Shown here one piece after another: positions 16,320 to 25,239 of a stretch of DNA of 64,000 bases. The stretch is from Methylobacterium crusticola. Its GTDB lineage: Bacteria > Pseudomonadota > Alphaproteobacteria > Rhizobiales > Beijerinckiaceae. The translations under genes and the position numbers were made by a program. The notes under the pieces are model-generated. The model saw only the letters and a program-made list of their open reading frames with translations. It was not told the origin of the DNA and did not search any database. Position 1 is the stretch's first letter. Every line of letters begins with the position of its first letter. The stretch is from assembly GCF_003574465.1 (NCBI RefSeq), contig NZ_QOWC01000001.1:1-64000 (forward strand), written 5' to 3'.

Positions 16320-17189
16320 ATGATGGACAACGTCATTGCGACGGGGCTGATCGGGATTAGCCTCGGTTCACAGTATGCGCTCCTGGCGCTCGGCTTCACC
16401 CTGATCTTCGGCATCCTGGGCGTCGTCAACTTCGCCCATGGCGGGTTCTACGTGATGGGCGGCTACGTCGCCTATTACTGCTCCGTCGTGCTCGGCCTGC
16501 CCTTCCCCGTCGCCGTGCTGGCTGCGGCGATCGCCACGGCAGCGCTCGGCTGGCTGTTCGAGACGATTATTCTTGAGCGCGTGATCGAGGACCATCAGGC
16601 GACCCTGATGGTCACCATGGGCTTCTACCTCGTCATGGCGACCGCGATCCTGCTCCTGTTCGGTCCGGAATCGCCTGAGTTCTCGTTCCCGATCACCGGC
16701 GTGTGGCGGGCGGGCGGTGCCTACGTCCCCTACGCGAACATGGTCGTCATCGGCGTCTGCCTCGCGGCGATCGTCTCCGTCTACTGGCTCATCTACCGCT
16801 CCGGCATCGGGAGGGCGATGCGCGCCATGGCGGAGGACCGGGCGGTGGCGAGCGCCCTCGGGATGCGCACGCGGGCCCTGTTCCCGTTCGCCTTCGCCCT
16901 CGCGACGGGCCTCGCCGGCCTGACGGGTGCGCTCGTCACCCCCATCCTCGCGCTCGCCCCCCATGTCGGCGATCCGGTGCTCGCCTTCTCCTTCCTGACC
17001 GTGATTCTCGGCGGGCTCGGAAGCGTGGCCGGGGCAACGGTCGCGGCCTTCATCGTCGGCATGGTCGAGGCCTACGCCGCCGTCTATCTCGGCGGCTCCA
17101 AGGGAGCGCTGGCGCTCTTCGTCCTCGTCCTCCTCATCCTCGTGGTCCGCCCGCAGGGCCTCCTCGGCAGGGAGGTGCGGCGGGCATGA
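16320..17189 (+). CDS. livH: Liv-type ABC transporter permease, LivH family
   Basis: A 289-residue inner-membrane permease with about eight hydrophobic helices. Family landmarks are LGSQYALLALGFTLIFGILG near the N-terminus, VVNFAHGGFYVMGGYVAY, and the EAA-like loop AMAEDRAVASALGM. GGAGGA lies immediately upstream, so the second of the two tandem ATGs (16323) has the better spacing and may be the true start. The stop overlaps the next start (ATGA). It forms the membrane channel together with the LivM-type protein. Confidence 0.9.
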   Translation: MMDNVIATGLIGISLGSQYALLALGFTLIFGILGVVNFAHGGFYVMGGYVAYYCSVVLGLPFPVAVLAAAIATAALGWLFETIILERVIEDHQATLMVTMGFYLVMATAILLLFGPESPEFSFPITGVWRAGGAYVPYANMVVIGVCLAAIVSVYWLIYRSGIGRAMRAMAEDRAVASALGMRTRALFPFAFALATGLAGLTGALVTPILALAPHVGDPVLAFSFLTVILGGLGSVAGATVAAFIVGMVEAYAAVYLGGSKGALALFVLVLLILVVRPQGLLGREVRRA

Positions 17190-18238
17190 GTGAAGAGGCA
17201 GCCATCACGCGCCTCCCGCAGGCGCGACGTCCCGGCCTCCTCGGCGGCTACGAATGGGCAACGCTCTGCGTCGTAGGCCTCGCCTTCGCGGTGCCGGTGC
17301 TCACCCGCAACCCGCAGATCCTCTCGCAGACGAACCTGATCCTCATCGCGGCCACCGCCTCGCTGGGCGTCTACATCATGCTGCGCATGGACCTGATGAG
17401 CTTCGCCGTGCCGGCTTTCATGGCGACCGGCGGCTACACGGTCGCCCTGCTCAGCCTGAGGCTCGGCGTGACCGACGCCATCCTGCTCGGGGTCGCGGCT
17501 TTCGTGATGCCGGCCCTCTGTGCCATCCCGCTCGGCTGGCTGATCCTGCGCCTGAAGGGGGTCTACTTCGTCCTCGTCACCTTCGTGCTGACGGAGATCG
17601 TCCAGCTTCTCCTGTTCGAGGCAACACCCCTGACCGGCGGCTCCAACGGCCTCGTGGGAATGCCGGCGGTGACCCTCTTCGGCATCGAGCTCATGGACAA
17701 CAGCCAAGTGCTGCTGACCACGGCGGGCCTCGCCTTCGCGGGCTTCGCGATCACCGCGCTCTTCACCCGGTCCTTCCGCTACGAGTTCGCCGCGATCGAG
17801 AAGAACGACGTGCTCGCCGAGAGCCTCGGCCTGGCCTGCTGGCGCTACAAGGCGCTGGCCTTCTCGGTCGCGGCCGGGGTCTCGGGCCTCGCCGGCTTCG
17901 CGCTGGTGAACATGCTGCTCACCGCCCACCCGACCTCCTTCGCGCCGATGTCGTCGGTGACCTACATCACCTACACCATCGTGGGCGGAAAGGGCGCGAT
18001 TCTCGGCACGCTCGCGGGCGCCGCGCTCCTCGTCACGGCGACTGACCTCTTCGCCCTGAAGGGGGAACTGTCCCCTGGCCTGTTCGGGCTCCTGATCATC
18101 GTCGTCACGCTCCTGGCGCGGGGCGGCCTCATCGGGCTCGCCGCGAAGGCCGTCGGGCGGCTCCGGCGGGCATCGCCCGGAGCGCCCGCCCGCGTCGCCC
18201 CGATCACCGCGGTTCCGGCCCGGGGGATGAAATCGTGA
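17186..18238 (+). CDS. livM: Liv-type ABC transporter permease, LivM family
   Basis: A 350-residue polytopic permease. Landmarks are LILIAATASLGVYIMLRMDL, GWLILRLKGVYFVLVTFVL, and the cytoplasmic coupling loop AIEKNDVLAESLGLACWRYK. ATG 17186 overlaps the livH stop, and longer frames that begin inside livH are shadows. The C-terminal 30 residues are an Arg/Ala-rich extension ending at the ATPase start. Pairs with LivH. Confidence 0.9.
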   Translation: MSEEAAITRLPQARRPGLLGGYEWATLCVVGLAFAVPVLTRNPQILSQTNLILIAATASLGVYIMLRMDLMSFAVPAFMATGGYTVALLSLRLGVTDAILLGVAAFVMPALCAIPLGWLILRLKGVYFVLVTFVLTEIVQLLLFEATPLTGGSNGLVGMPAVTLFGIELMDNSQVLLTTAGLAFAGFAITALFTRSFRYEFAAIEKNDVLAESLGLACWRYKALAFSVAAGVSGLAGFALVNMLLTAHPTSFAPMSSVTYITYTIVGGKGAILGTLAGAALLVTATDLFALKGELSPGLFGLLIIVVTLLARGGLIGLAAKAVGRLRRASPGAPARVAPITAVPARGMKS

Positions 18239-18999
18239 GCGCGCACCCGACCCATCCCGACGCGCTGCGCGCCGACAGCATGTCCAAGGCGTTCGGCGGC
18301 CTCAAGGTCTTCCATGACGTGAGCTTCACCCTGCCGCCGGCCGGGCTCCTCGGCGTCATCGGACCCAACGGCGCCGGCAAGACCACGATGATCAACATCA
18401 TGTCCGGCCGGTTGCCGCTGAGCTCGGGCCGGGTCCTGCTCGGCAACGCCCGGATCGACGGCCGTCCCGTCTACGCGAATGCGGCGCAGGGGCTGGTGCG
18501 CAGCTTCCAGCACACCGCGACCTTCGCGGGCGCCAGCGTGGGGGACAACCTCACGGCGGCGCTGCGCTTCGCGAAGCGCGACCGCTCGGTGCTCGAGCGC
18601 CTGGCTCCCCTGCTCGACCGGTTCGGGCTGATCGAGTGCTGGGGGCGCCATGCCGAGGTGCTGCCCTACGGCCTCCAGAAGATGCTCGGCCTGACCATGG
18701 CGCTGGCGACGCAGCCGAAGATGCTGCTGCTCGACGAGCCGGCCGCCGGGCTCGAGAAGTCCGAGCGGGCCAATATCGACGCCTATGTCGGCTTCGCCCA
18801 GCGCGAGTTCGGCTGCGGCATCCTGCTCGTCGAGCACGACATGGACCTGATCCGGCGCCTGTGTCCGCAAGTCATCGTCCTCGACGGCGGCCGCCTGATC
18901 GCTGCCGGGCCGCCGGGCGAGGTCCTGAGCCGCAAGGACGTGATCGACGCCTATCTCGGTGGCGCCGACGAGGAGGATTGCGATGCTCAGCATTCGTGA
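18235..18999 (+). CDS. livG: Liv-type ABC transporter ATPase, LivG family
   Basis: A 254-residue ATPase starting with GTG that overlaps the livM stop. Walker A is GPNGAGKTTM, the signature region is degenerate (LPYGLQKMLGL rather than LSGGQQ-type), Walker B is KMLLLDEPAAGL and the switch His is in LLVEHDMDLI. The weakened signature is typical of some LivG proteins, where the partner LivF supplies the better motif. It energises import at the inner membrane. Confidence 0.9.
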   Translation: MSAHPTHPDALRADSMSKAFGGLKVFHDVSFTLPPAGLLGVIGPNGAGKTTMINIMSGRLPLSSGRVLLGNARIDGRPVYANAAQGLVRSFQHTATFAGASVGDNLTAALRFAKRDRSVLERLAPLLDRFGLIECWGRHAEVLPYGLQKMLGLTMALATQPKMLLLDEPAAGLEKSERANIDAYVGFAQREFGCGILLVEHDMDLIRRLCPQVIVLDGGRLIAAGPPGEVLSRKDVIDAYLGGADEEDCDAQHS

Positions 19000-19675
19000 C
19001 CTCCATGTCTCCTACGGCGGCACCCGGGCCGTGGACGGAATCGACCTCGACGTCGGCGCAGGGGAAACCGTCCTGCTGATCGGCGCGAACGGCGCCGGCA
19101 AGTCGAGCCTGATCAACGCCGTGATCGGCCTCGTCCGCACCGCGCGCGGCCGCGTCACCTTCGAGGGCCGGGAGATCGCCGGGCTGCCGAGCGACGCCCG
19201 GGCCCGCTGCGGGATCGGCTACTCGCCGGAGGGGCGGCGCGTCTTCCCGAGCATGAGCGTCAAGGACAACGTGCTGTCGGGGGCGGTGCGCCTGGCGCCC
19301 CGCGAGCAGGCGCGCCGCTGGGACGGGCTCGTGCAATCGTTCCCGTTCCTCGCCGAGCGGCAGGCCCAGGCGGCGGGCGAGCTGTCCGGCGGCCAGCAGC
19401 AGCTCGTCGCCATCGCCCGCGCGATGAGCGGGGCGCCGAAGCTGCTCCTCCTGGACGAGCCGTTCCTCGGCCTCGCCCCGGTCTGGATCCAGCAGATATC
19501 GGCGGCGGTCCGGCGGATGCAGGACGAGGGAATCGCCGTGCTGATGACCGAGCAGATGGCCCGTCCGGCGCTGCGGATCGCCCAGTTCGGTCATGTGATG
19601 CGCTCCGGCCAGATCCGCCGTTCGGGCCGGACGGAGGAGATCAGGGGAGCCGCACTCGCCGAGGAGTACCTGTGA
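18983..19675 (+). CDS. livF: Liv-type ABC transporter ATPase, LivF family
   Basis: A 230-residue ATPase. Walker A is GANGAGKSSL, signature GELSGGQQQLVAIARAM, Walker B LLLLDEPFLGLAP. The family-typical YSPEGRRVFPSMSVKDNVL is present. The start at ATG 18983, inside the end of livG, follows AGGAGG and gives the normal LivF length. It forms the heterodimeric motor with LivG. Its stop overlaps the start of the CoA-transferase, tying transport to catabolism. Confidence 0.9.
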   Translation: MLSIRDLHVSYGGTRAVDGIDLDVGAGETVLLIGANGAGKSSLINAVIGLVRTARGRVTFEGREIAGLPSDARARCGIGYSPEGRRVFPSMSVKDNVLSGAVRLAPREQARRWDGLVQSFPFLAERQAQAAGELSGGQQQLVAIARAMSGAPKLLLLDEPFLGLAPVWIQQISAAVRRMQDEGIAVLMTEQMARPALRIAQFGHVMRSGQIRRSGRTEEIRGAALAEEYL

Positions 19676-20853
19676 CCCCGGCTCCGGTGTCCCACCATCC
19701 GATGAGGAGAAGCGTTTTGCAGCGTACCGCACCACTCGGCGGCCTGACCGTTCTCGAGCTCGGCCACTCGGTGGCCGCGCCCTATGCCGGCCTGATCCTG
19801 GCCGAGCTCGGCGCGCGGGTGATCAAGGTCGAGAACCCGGCGACCGGCGACTACGCCCGCGGCTGGGGTCCCCCCTTCCTCGGCGACGACGCCACCGTCT
19901 TCCACGCCCTCAACCGCTCCAAGGAAAGCGTGACGCTCGACTTCTCGGACCCGGTCCAGAAGGCCGCCCTTAAGCGCCTGATCCTGGACTCGGACGCCGT
20001 CATCCAGAACCTCCGGCCCGGCCTCCTCGAAAAATTCGGTGTCGAGGCGGACGCGCTGCGCCGGGAGAAGCCGGAGCTGATCTGGTGCGACATCGGCGCC
20101 TTCGGCGCGTCGGGCCCGCTGGCACGCAAGCCCGGCTACGACCCGCTCGCCCAGGCGAGCTCGGGGATCATGTCGATCACCGGGGAGGCCGACCGGGCGC
20201 CGGTCCGCGTCGGCGTGTCCCTGGTGGACATGGGGGCGGGCATGTGGACCGTCATCGGCCTCCTCGCCGCGCTCTGCGAGCGCGGCACGACCGGAACCGG
20301 CGCCCGAGTGGCGACCTCGCTCTTCGAGACCGGGCTCGCCTGGATGACCATCCCGCTCGCCGCGCACGCCGTGTCGGGCGAGGTGCGCAAGCCGCAGGGG
20401 TCGGGACTGGCCGAGATCGTCCCCTACCAGGCCTTCGAGGCGAGCGACGGCTGGGTGATGATCGCGGCGGGCAACGACAAGCTTTTCGCGAGACTGTGCG
20501 AGGCGATACCGGGGCTCGCGGAGGTCGGGCGCGATCCCCGCTTCGCGCGCAACCGCGAGCGGGTGCTCCTGCGCGATGAGCTCGTGCCGCGAATCGCTGC
20601 CGCCATCCGCGGCCTGAGCGCGGCGGCGCTCGGCGACGCCCTCGACGCCGCCCAGGTGCCGAGCTGCCCGCTGCTCGCCATCGATCAGGTCTGGGCCCAC
20701 CCGCAAACGCAGGCCGTCGGCATCCTGACCGAGGGGGCGGGCCACCAGTGGGTCGGGCTGCCGATCACGCTCGACGACGTCCGCCCCACCTCGGGCGGCG
20801 CGGCGCCGGCCCTCGGCGCCCACAACGCGAGCCTCGTACAGGACCACGGATGA
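19672..20853 (+). CDS. Class III CoA-transferase, CaiB/BaiF family
   Basis: A 393-residue enzyme of the formyl-CoA/CaiB family. The N-terminus GLTVLELGHSVAAPYAGLIL and the stretch GARVIKVENPATGDYARGWG are standard, and the nucleophilic Asp expected about residue 170-185 fits SLVDMGAGM. It moves CoA between carboxylic acids without forming a ping-pong-type Glu adduct. Start is GTG 19672 overlapping livF; ATG 19702 is an alternative that trims ten residues. As the first enzyme behind the importer it probably activates the imported acid. Confidence 0.87.
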   Translation: MTPAPVSHHPMRRSVLQRTAPLGGLTVLELGHSVAAPYAGLILAELGARVIKVENPATGDYARGWGPPFLGDDATVFHALNRSKESVTLDFSDPVQKAALKRLILDSDAVIQNLRPGLLEKFGVEADALRREKPELIWCDIGAFGASGPLARKPGYDPLAQASSGIMSITGEADRAPVRVGVSLVDMGAGMWTVIGLLAALCERGTTGTGARVATSLFETGLAWMTIPLAAHAVSGEVRKPQGSGLAEIVPYQAFEASDGWVMIAAGNDKLFARLCEAIPGLAEVGRDPRFARNRERVLLRDELVPRIAAAIRGLSAAALGDALDAAQVPSCPLLAIDQVWAHPQTQAVGILTEGAGHQWVGLPITLDDVRPTSGGAAPALGAHNASLVQDHG

Positions 20854-21644
20854 ACGCCACCTTCGAGACACTCGGGCTGGAGCGGTTCGACGACGACCTG
20901 CTCCTGGTCCGGCTGAACCGGCCCCAGGCCGCCAACGCGATGAACACCCGCATGGGCGAGGAGCTCCTCGACCTCTTCGAGCGCTTCCAGCTCGGGGCGG
21001 ACGGCGTGCGGGCGATCGTCGTCACCGGGGCCGGCGAGAAGGCCTTCTGCGCCGGGGGCGACCTCAAGGAGCGCAACGGCATGACCGATGCGCAGTGGCT
21101 GCGCCAGCACGCCATGTTCGAGCGGATGCTGCGCGCGCTCGTCGCCTGCCCACTGCCCCTGATCGGCGCGATCAACGGGGCGGCCTTCGGCGGCGGTTGC
21201 GAACTCGCGGCGGCCCTGGACTTCACCTACGCGGCCGAGAGCGCGCGCTTCGCGCTGACCGAGGTGACGCTCGGCATCATGCCCGGTGCCGGCGGGACCC
21301 AGAACCTCCCGCGGGCGCTCGGCGAACGGCGCGCCAAGGAGATCATCCTGACCGGGCTGCCCTTCACCGCGCGGGAGGCCTGCGACTGGGGTCTCGTCAA
21401 CCGCGTTCTGCCCCAAGCGGAGCTCCTGGAGGCCACCCTCGCCACCGCGCGCCGGATCGCCGGCAACGCGCCGATCGCCGTGCGCCAGGCCAAGCAGTCG
21501 ATCCACCGCGGCCTGCAGATGTCGCTCGCCGACGGGCTCGCCTTCGAGATCGAGTGCTACAACCGCATGGTCGCGACGCAGGACCGGCACGAGGGCGTGC
21601 GCGCCTTCAACGAGAAGCGCAAGCCGCGCTTCCGGGGAGAGTAG
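20850..21644 (+). CDS. Enoyl-CoA hydratase/isomerase family protein
   Basis: A 264-residue crotonase-fold enzyme starting at ATG 20850 inside the previous stop. Oxyanion-hole segments are AFCAGGDLKERNGM and INGAAFGGGCELAAALD. The acidic residue in LGIMPGAGGTQNLPRALG sits where hydratases place one catalytic Glu, and a Glu also occurs in ALTEVTLG. AUH-type methylglutaconyl-CoA hydratases share this style. Sandwiched between a CoA-transferase and an HMG-CoA lyase, hydration of 3-methylglutaconyl-CoA to HMG-CoA is a reasonable guess. Confidence 0.85.
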   Translation: MNATFETLGLERFDDDLLLVRLNRPQAANAMNTRMGEELLDLFERFQLGADGVRAIVVTGAGEKAFCAGGDLKERNGMTDAQWLRQHAMFERMLRALVACPLPLIGAINGAAFGGGCELAAALDFTYAAESARFALTEVTLGIMPGAGGTQNLPRALGERRAKEIILTGLPFTAREACDWGLVNRVLPQAELLEATLATARRIAGNAPIAVRQAKQSIHRGLQMSLADGLAFEIECYNRMVATQDRHEGVRAFNEKRKPRFRGE

Positions 21645-21647
21645 CCC

Positions 21648-22646
21648 ATGCCGGAACACGCGATCCTGCGCGAGGTCGGCCTGCGGGACGGCATCCAGAT
21701 GGCGGCGCGCTTCCTCCCGACGGAGCGCAAGCGCGAATGGGCGCTGCGGCTGAAGGAGGCCGGTCTGCGCGAGATCGAGCTGACCTCCTTCGTGCCCGCG
21801 AAGGTGGTGCCGCAATTCGCCGACGCCGACGCGCTCGCGGCCGCCCTGCCCGACCTCTCCGGCGTCACGGCCTCGGCCCTGGTGCCGAACCTGAAGGGCG
21901 CCGAGCGGGCACTCGCGGCCGGCTTCACCCACATCAACTACGTCCTGTCGATCTCGGAAGCCCACTCTCGATCCAACGTGCGCCGCTCGACCGACGAGGC
22001 GATCGCGGAGTTCGCGCGGATCGCCGCCCTGAAGGCGACGCCGGCGGGACGTGGCATGGTGCTCGGCGTGGGGCTCGCCACGAGCTTCGGCTGCACGCTC
22101 CAGGGGCACGTCGATCCCGACCGGGTGTTCGCGGTCGCCGCGACAGTCGCCGAGGGCGGCGCCGACGAGCTGATCGTCGCCGACACCGTCGGCTACGGCA
22201 ACCCGGCCCAGGTCAAGGCCCTCCTGCCGGCGATCCTCGCCATCGCGGCAGGGCGGCGGGTGATCTGCCACTTCCACGACACGCGCGGCCTCGGCCTCGC
22301 CAACGTCGCGGCGGCGCTCGATGCGGGCGTGCGCACCTTCGACAGTTCCCTCGCGGGGCTCGGCGGCTGCCCCTTCGCGCCGGGCGCGACGGGCAACATC
22401 AACACCGAGGACGCGGCCTTCATGCTCGACAGCATGGGCTTTGCAACCGGCCTCGACATCCCGGCGCTCCTCGCCTTGCGCCGCGACGTGGAGGGCTGGC
22501 TCGGCGACGAGCGCACCAGCGGCGCGATCGCCCGCGCGGGCCTGCCCAAGACCTACCTGTCCAAGACCTACCTGACCAAGACCTACCTGTCCAAGACCTC
22601 TTCGGCCGGCCTGCCCACGGCCGCGCCTCCCGCCCCCGCTTCGTGA
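21648..22646 (+). CDS. Hydroxymethylglutaryl-CoA lyase family protein
   Basis: A 332-residue TIM-barrel metal-dependent lyase. REVGLRDGIQ holds the conserved Arg/Asp pair, DTVGYGNPAQ and HFHDTRGLGLANV the metal-binding histidines, and GLGGCPFAPGATGN the family's signature with the catalytic-loop Cys. HMG-CoA lyase cleaves HMG-CoA to acetoacetate and acetyl-CoA. The enzyme body ends near residue 300; a further 30 residues consist of repeated K-T-Y-L-S/T units and a Pro/Ala tail not found in the family. It starts three bases after the hydratase gene. Confidence 0.88.
   Translation: MPEHAILREVGLRDGIQMAARFLPTERKREWALRLKEAGLREIELTSFVPAKVVPQFADADALAAALPDLSGVTASALVPNLKGAERALAAGFTHINYVLSISEAHSRSNVRRSTDEAIAEFARIAALKATPAGRGMVLGVGLATSFGCTLQGHVDPDRVFAVAATVAEGGADELIVADTVGYGNPAQVKALLPAILAIAAGRRVICHFHDTRGLGLANVAAALDAGVRTFDSSLAGLGGCPFAPGATGNINTEDAAFMLDSMGFATGLDIPALLALRRDVEGWLGDERTSGAIARAGLPKTYLSKTYLTKTYLSKTSSAGLPTAAPPAPAS
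22548..22592 (+). repeat. Three 15-bp tandem repeats at the 3' end of the lyase gene
   Basis: Three consecutive copies of AAGACCTACCTGTCC (middle copy with one change) encode KTYLS-KTYLT-KTYLS in the C-terminal extension of the HMG-CoA lyase-like protein. The next unit begins AAGACC and then diverges. The array looks like recent slippage expansion and stays in frame. Confidence 0.85.
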
Positions 22647-22655
22647 GATTGTGAC

Positions 22656-23834
22656 ATGAGCCAGTCAGACGTCATGCTGGATATCGGCAAGGACTATCCC
22701 GAGCTGCGCGATTCGGTGCGCCGGATCTGCGAGAAGTATCCGTTGGAGTACTGGGCGAAGCTCGAGGAGGAATCGGGCTATCCGTCGGAGTTCGTGGCCG
22801 AGCTGACCGAGAGCGGGTTCCTCGCCGCCCTGATCCCGGAGGAGTACGGCGGCGCCGGGCTGCCGCTCCGGGCCGCCTCCGTCATCCTCGAGGAGATCAA
22901 CGCCTGCGGCTGCGTGGCGAGCCCGGCCCACGCCCAGATGTACATCATGGGCACCCTCCTGCGGCACGGTTCGGAGGAGCAGAAGCGCGAGTACCTGCCG
23001 AAGATCGCCTCGGGCGAATTGCGGCTCCAGGCCTTCGGCGTGACCGAGCCGACCACCGGCTCGGACACCACCCAGCTCAAGACGCGGGCCGTGCGCGAGG
23101 GCAACGGCTACGTCATCAACGGGCAGAAGGTCTGGACCTCCCGCGCCCGCTACTCCGACCTCCTCCTGCTGCTTGCCCGCACGACGCCCATCGATCAGGT
23201 CCAGAAGAAGACGGACGGCATCTCCGTTTTCCTGATCGACCTGCGCGAGGCCCGCGGCAACGGGATCGACATCCGCCCGATCAAGGCGCTGATGAACCAC
23301 AACACGACCGAGATGTTCATCGAGAACCTGCGCGTCCCGGGCTCCGCCCTGGTCGGCGAGGAGGGCAAGGGCTTCCGCTACATCCTCGACGGGATGAATG
23401 CCGAGCGGATCCTCGTCGCGTCCGAATGCGTCGGCGACGGGCGCTACATGATCCAGCGGGCGGTGGCCTACGCCAACGAGCGCGTCGTGTTCAACCGGCC
23501 GATCGGCGCCAACCAGGGCATCCAGTTCCCGATCGCCCGTGCGCACGTGGCGCTCGAGGCCGCGGACCTCATGGCACGCAAGGCCGCTGCCCTGTTCGAT
23601 GCCGGGCAGCCCTGCGGCTCCGAGGCCAACATGGCCAAGCTCCTGGCCTCCGAGGCGACCTGGAACGCGGCGGACACGGCGCTCCAGACCCATGGCGGCT
23701 TCGGCTACGCGACGGAATACGGCATCGAGCGCAAGTGGCGCGAGTGCCGCATCTACCAGACCGCCCCGATCTCGACGAACCTCGTGCTCGCCTATGTCGG
23801 CCAGCACGTCCTCGGCATGCCGCGTTCCTACTGA
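22656..23834 (+). CDS. Acyl-CoA dehydrogenase family protein
   Basis: A 392-residue flavoprotein with the usual N-terminal helical, middle beta and C-terminal helical domains. FAD/substrate motifs are FGVTEPTTGSDTTQLKTRA and INGQKVWTSRARYSDLLLLL; the C-terminal region reads ALQTHGGFGYATEYGIERKW. The canonical catalytic Glu of medium-chain enzymes (as in IYEGT) is replaced here by IYQTAPIST, so the base must come from elsewhere, as in isovaleryl-CoA dehydrogenase, or the reaction differs. It starts nine bases after the lyase stop. It could form an alpha,beta double bond in a glutaryl-type CoA ester. Confidence 0.87.
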   Translation: MSQSDVMLDIGKDYPELRDSVRRICEKYPLEYWAKLEEESGYPSEFVAELTESGFLAALIPEEYGGAGLPLRAASVILEEINACGCVASPAHAQMYIMGTLLRHGSEEQKREYLPKIASGELRLQAFGVTEPTTGSDTTQLKTRAVREGNGYVINGQKVWTSRARYSDLLLLLARTTPIDQVQKKTDGISVFLIDLREARGNGIDIRPIKALMNHNTTEMFIENLRVPGSALVGEEGKGFRYILDGMNAERILVASECVGDGRYMIQRAVAYANERVVFNRPIGANQGIQFPIARAHVALEAADLMARKAAALFDAGQPCGSEANMAKLLASEATWNAADTALQTHGGFGYATEYGIERKWRECRIYQTAPISTNLVLAYVGQHVLGMPRSY

Positions 23835-23841
23835 GGTAGCC

Positions 23842-25197
23842 ATGGACAGCATCACCCGAAAGGCCGCCGATTTCGTCGCCCGCATCGACGGCGCGCGGGC
23901 TCCGGCGCAGGCGCGGCACGCCGCTCGCATCGGCTTCGTCGATTGCGTGGGCGTGATGCTCGCCGGCGCGCGCGAGCCGGCCGTGCGGCTGGCTGCCACG
24001 ATCGCCTCGCCCGTCCCCGGCAGCAACCAGGCGCCGGTGGCGGTGGACGGGCGGAGCTACGTCGCGGCCGAGGCCGCCTTCGTCAACGGCGTCGCCGCCC
24101 ACGTCCTCGACTTCGACGACGTGGCGCTGGCGGGGCATCCGAGCACCGTCCTCGTGCCGGCGATCCTGGCCGAGGCCCACGCGCTCTCGGCCTCGGGCGA
24201 GGCGGCGATCGACGCCTATCTGGTCGGCTACGAGCTGTGGGCGCATCTGGCCGAGCTCGAGCCCGGTCACCTGCACGATCGCGGCTTCCATCCGACGGCC
24301 GTGATGGGAACGCTCGCCTGCGCGGCCGCCGCCGCGCGTCTGCGGCGGCTCGGGCCGGAGGAGACCGCGCATGCGCTCGCCATCGCCGCCTCGCTGGCGG
24401 CCGGGCTCGTGGCGAATTTCGGCTCGATGACGAAGTCGCTGCATGCCGGGCGCACGGCGCAGTCGGGCATCCAGGCCGCCCGGCTCGCAAGCGTCGGCTA
24501 TACAGCCAGCCTCGATGCCCTCGAGCACCGGACCGGGTTCCTGAGGGCCTTCTCGCCGTCCGGCGGCCCGGACCTCGATCCCGCCGCCTTCCGCATCGGC
24601 GAGGAGTGGCTGGTCGAGCGATACGGCGTCAACATCAAGCGCTACCCGACCTGCTACGCCACGCACCGGGCCATCGACGCGATGATCGACCTCGCGGACG
24701 AGCACGACCTCGGGCCCGAGACCGTCGCGACCATCCACGTCCACACGGGCGCCACCCAGCGCCTGATGCTGCGCAACACCCGGCCCAGGACCGGTCTCGA
24801 GGCGAAGTTCTCGATGGAGTTCGCGATGGCGAGCGCCCTCCTGGCGCGGCGGGTCGGGCTCGCGGAACTCACCGACACCTTCGTCGGCCGCGCCGACATC
24901 CAGGCGATGCTCGAACGGGTCGACGTCACGGCGGGCGAGGAGAGCGCCGGGACCGACATGCCCATGGCGCCGCACGACCTCGTCTGGGTGACGCTGAAGG
25001 ACGGCACGGTGCATCGCCACGCCCCGGTGGAGCACGCGCGCGGCTCTTGGCAGCGTCCGCTCGCGCGCGCGGAGCTCGAGGCGAAGTTCCGCGACTGCGC
25101 CGAGATCGAGCTGCCGCCCGAACGCGCCGCGGCCCTGTTCGCGAAGCTCTGGGACATCGAGGCCGTCGGCGACCTTCGGGACCTCGCTCTGAACTAG
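23842..25197 (+). CDS. MmgE/PrpD family protein (first copy)
   Basis: A 451-residue protein of the 2-methylcitrate dehydratase/cis-aconitate decarboxylase family. Diagnostic segments are FVNGVAAHVLDFDDVALAGH (residues about 75-95), GFHPTAVMGTLACAAAAARL, and KSLHAGRTAQSGIQAARLA, which line the active site in PrpD. Known members dehydrate, isomerise or decarboxylate tricarboxylates. ATG 23842 is seven bases after the acyl-CoA dehydrogenase stop; frames extending upstream are shadows. Its substrate here is unknown. A second, quite divergent member lies at 29286-30662. Confidence 0.87.
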   Translation: MDSITRKAADFVARIDGARAPAQARHAARIGFVDCVGVMLAGAREPAVRLAATIASPVPGSNQAPVAVDGRSYVAAEAAFVNGVAAHVLDFDDVALAGHPSTVLVPAILAEAHALSASGEAAIDAYLVGYELWAHLAELEPGHLHDRGFHPTAVMGTLACAAAAARLRRLGPEETAHALAIAASLAAGLVANFGSMTKSLHAGRTAQSGIQAARLASVGYTASLDALEHRTGFLRAFSPSGGPDLDPAAFRIGEEWLVERYGVNIKRYPTCYATHRAIDAMIDLADEHDLGPETVATIHVHTGATQRLMLRNTRPRTGLEAKFSMEFAMASALLARRVGLAELTDTFVGRADIQAMLERVDVTAGEESAGTDMPMAPHDLVWVTLKDGTVHRHAPVEHARGSWQRPLARAELEAKFRDCAEIELPPERAAALFAKLWDIEAVGDLRDLALN

Positions 25198-25239
25198 ACG
25201 CGTCCCGCTGTGCTCCACGGTCGCGACACAGGATGCACG

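Noticed and set aside
15133-19675. Annotation of the Liv-type system as a leucine transporter
   Set aside because: The genes are Liv-family, but the direct coupling to CoA enzymes makes another ligand more likely; family name only is kept.
22548-22592. Short direct repeats considered as a CRISPR-like array
   Set aside because: The units are 15 bp, contiguous without spacers and in frame inside a coding region. The pelD repeats fail for the same reason. No cas genes are present.
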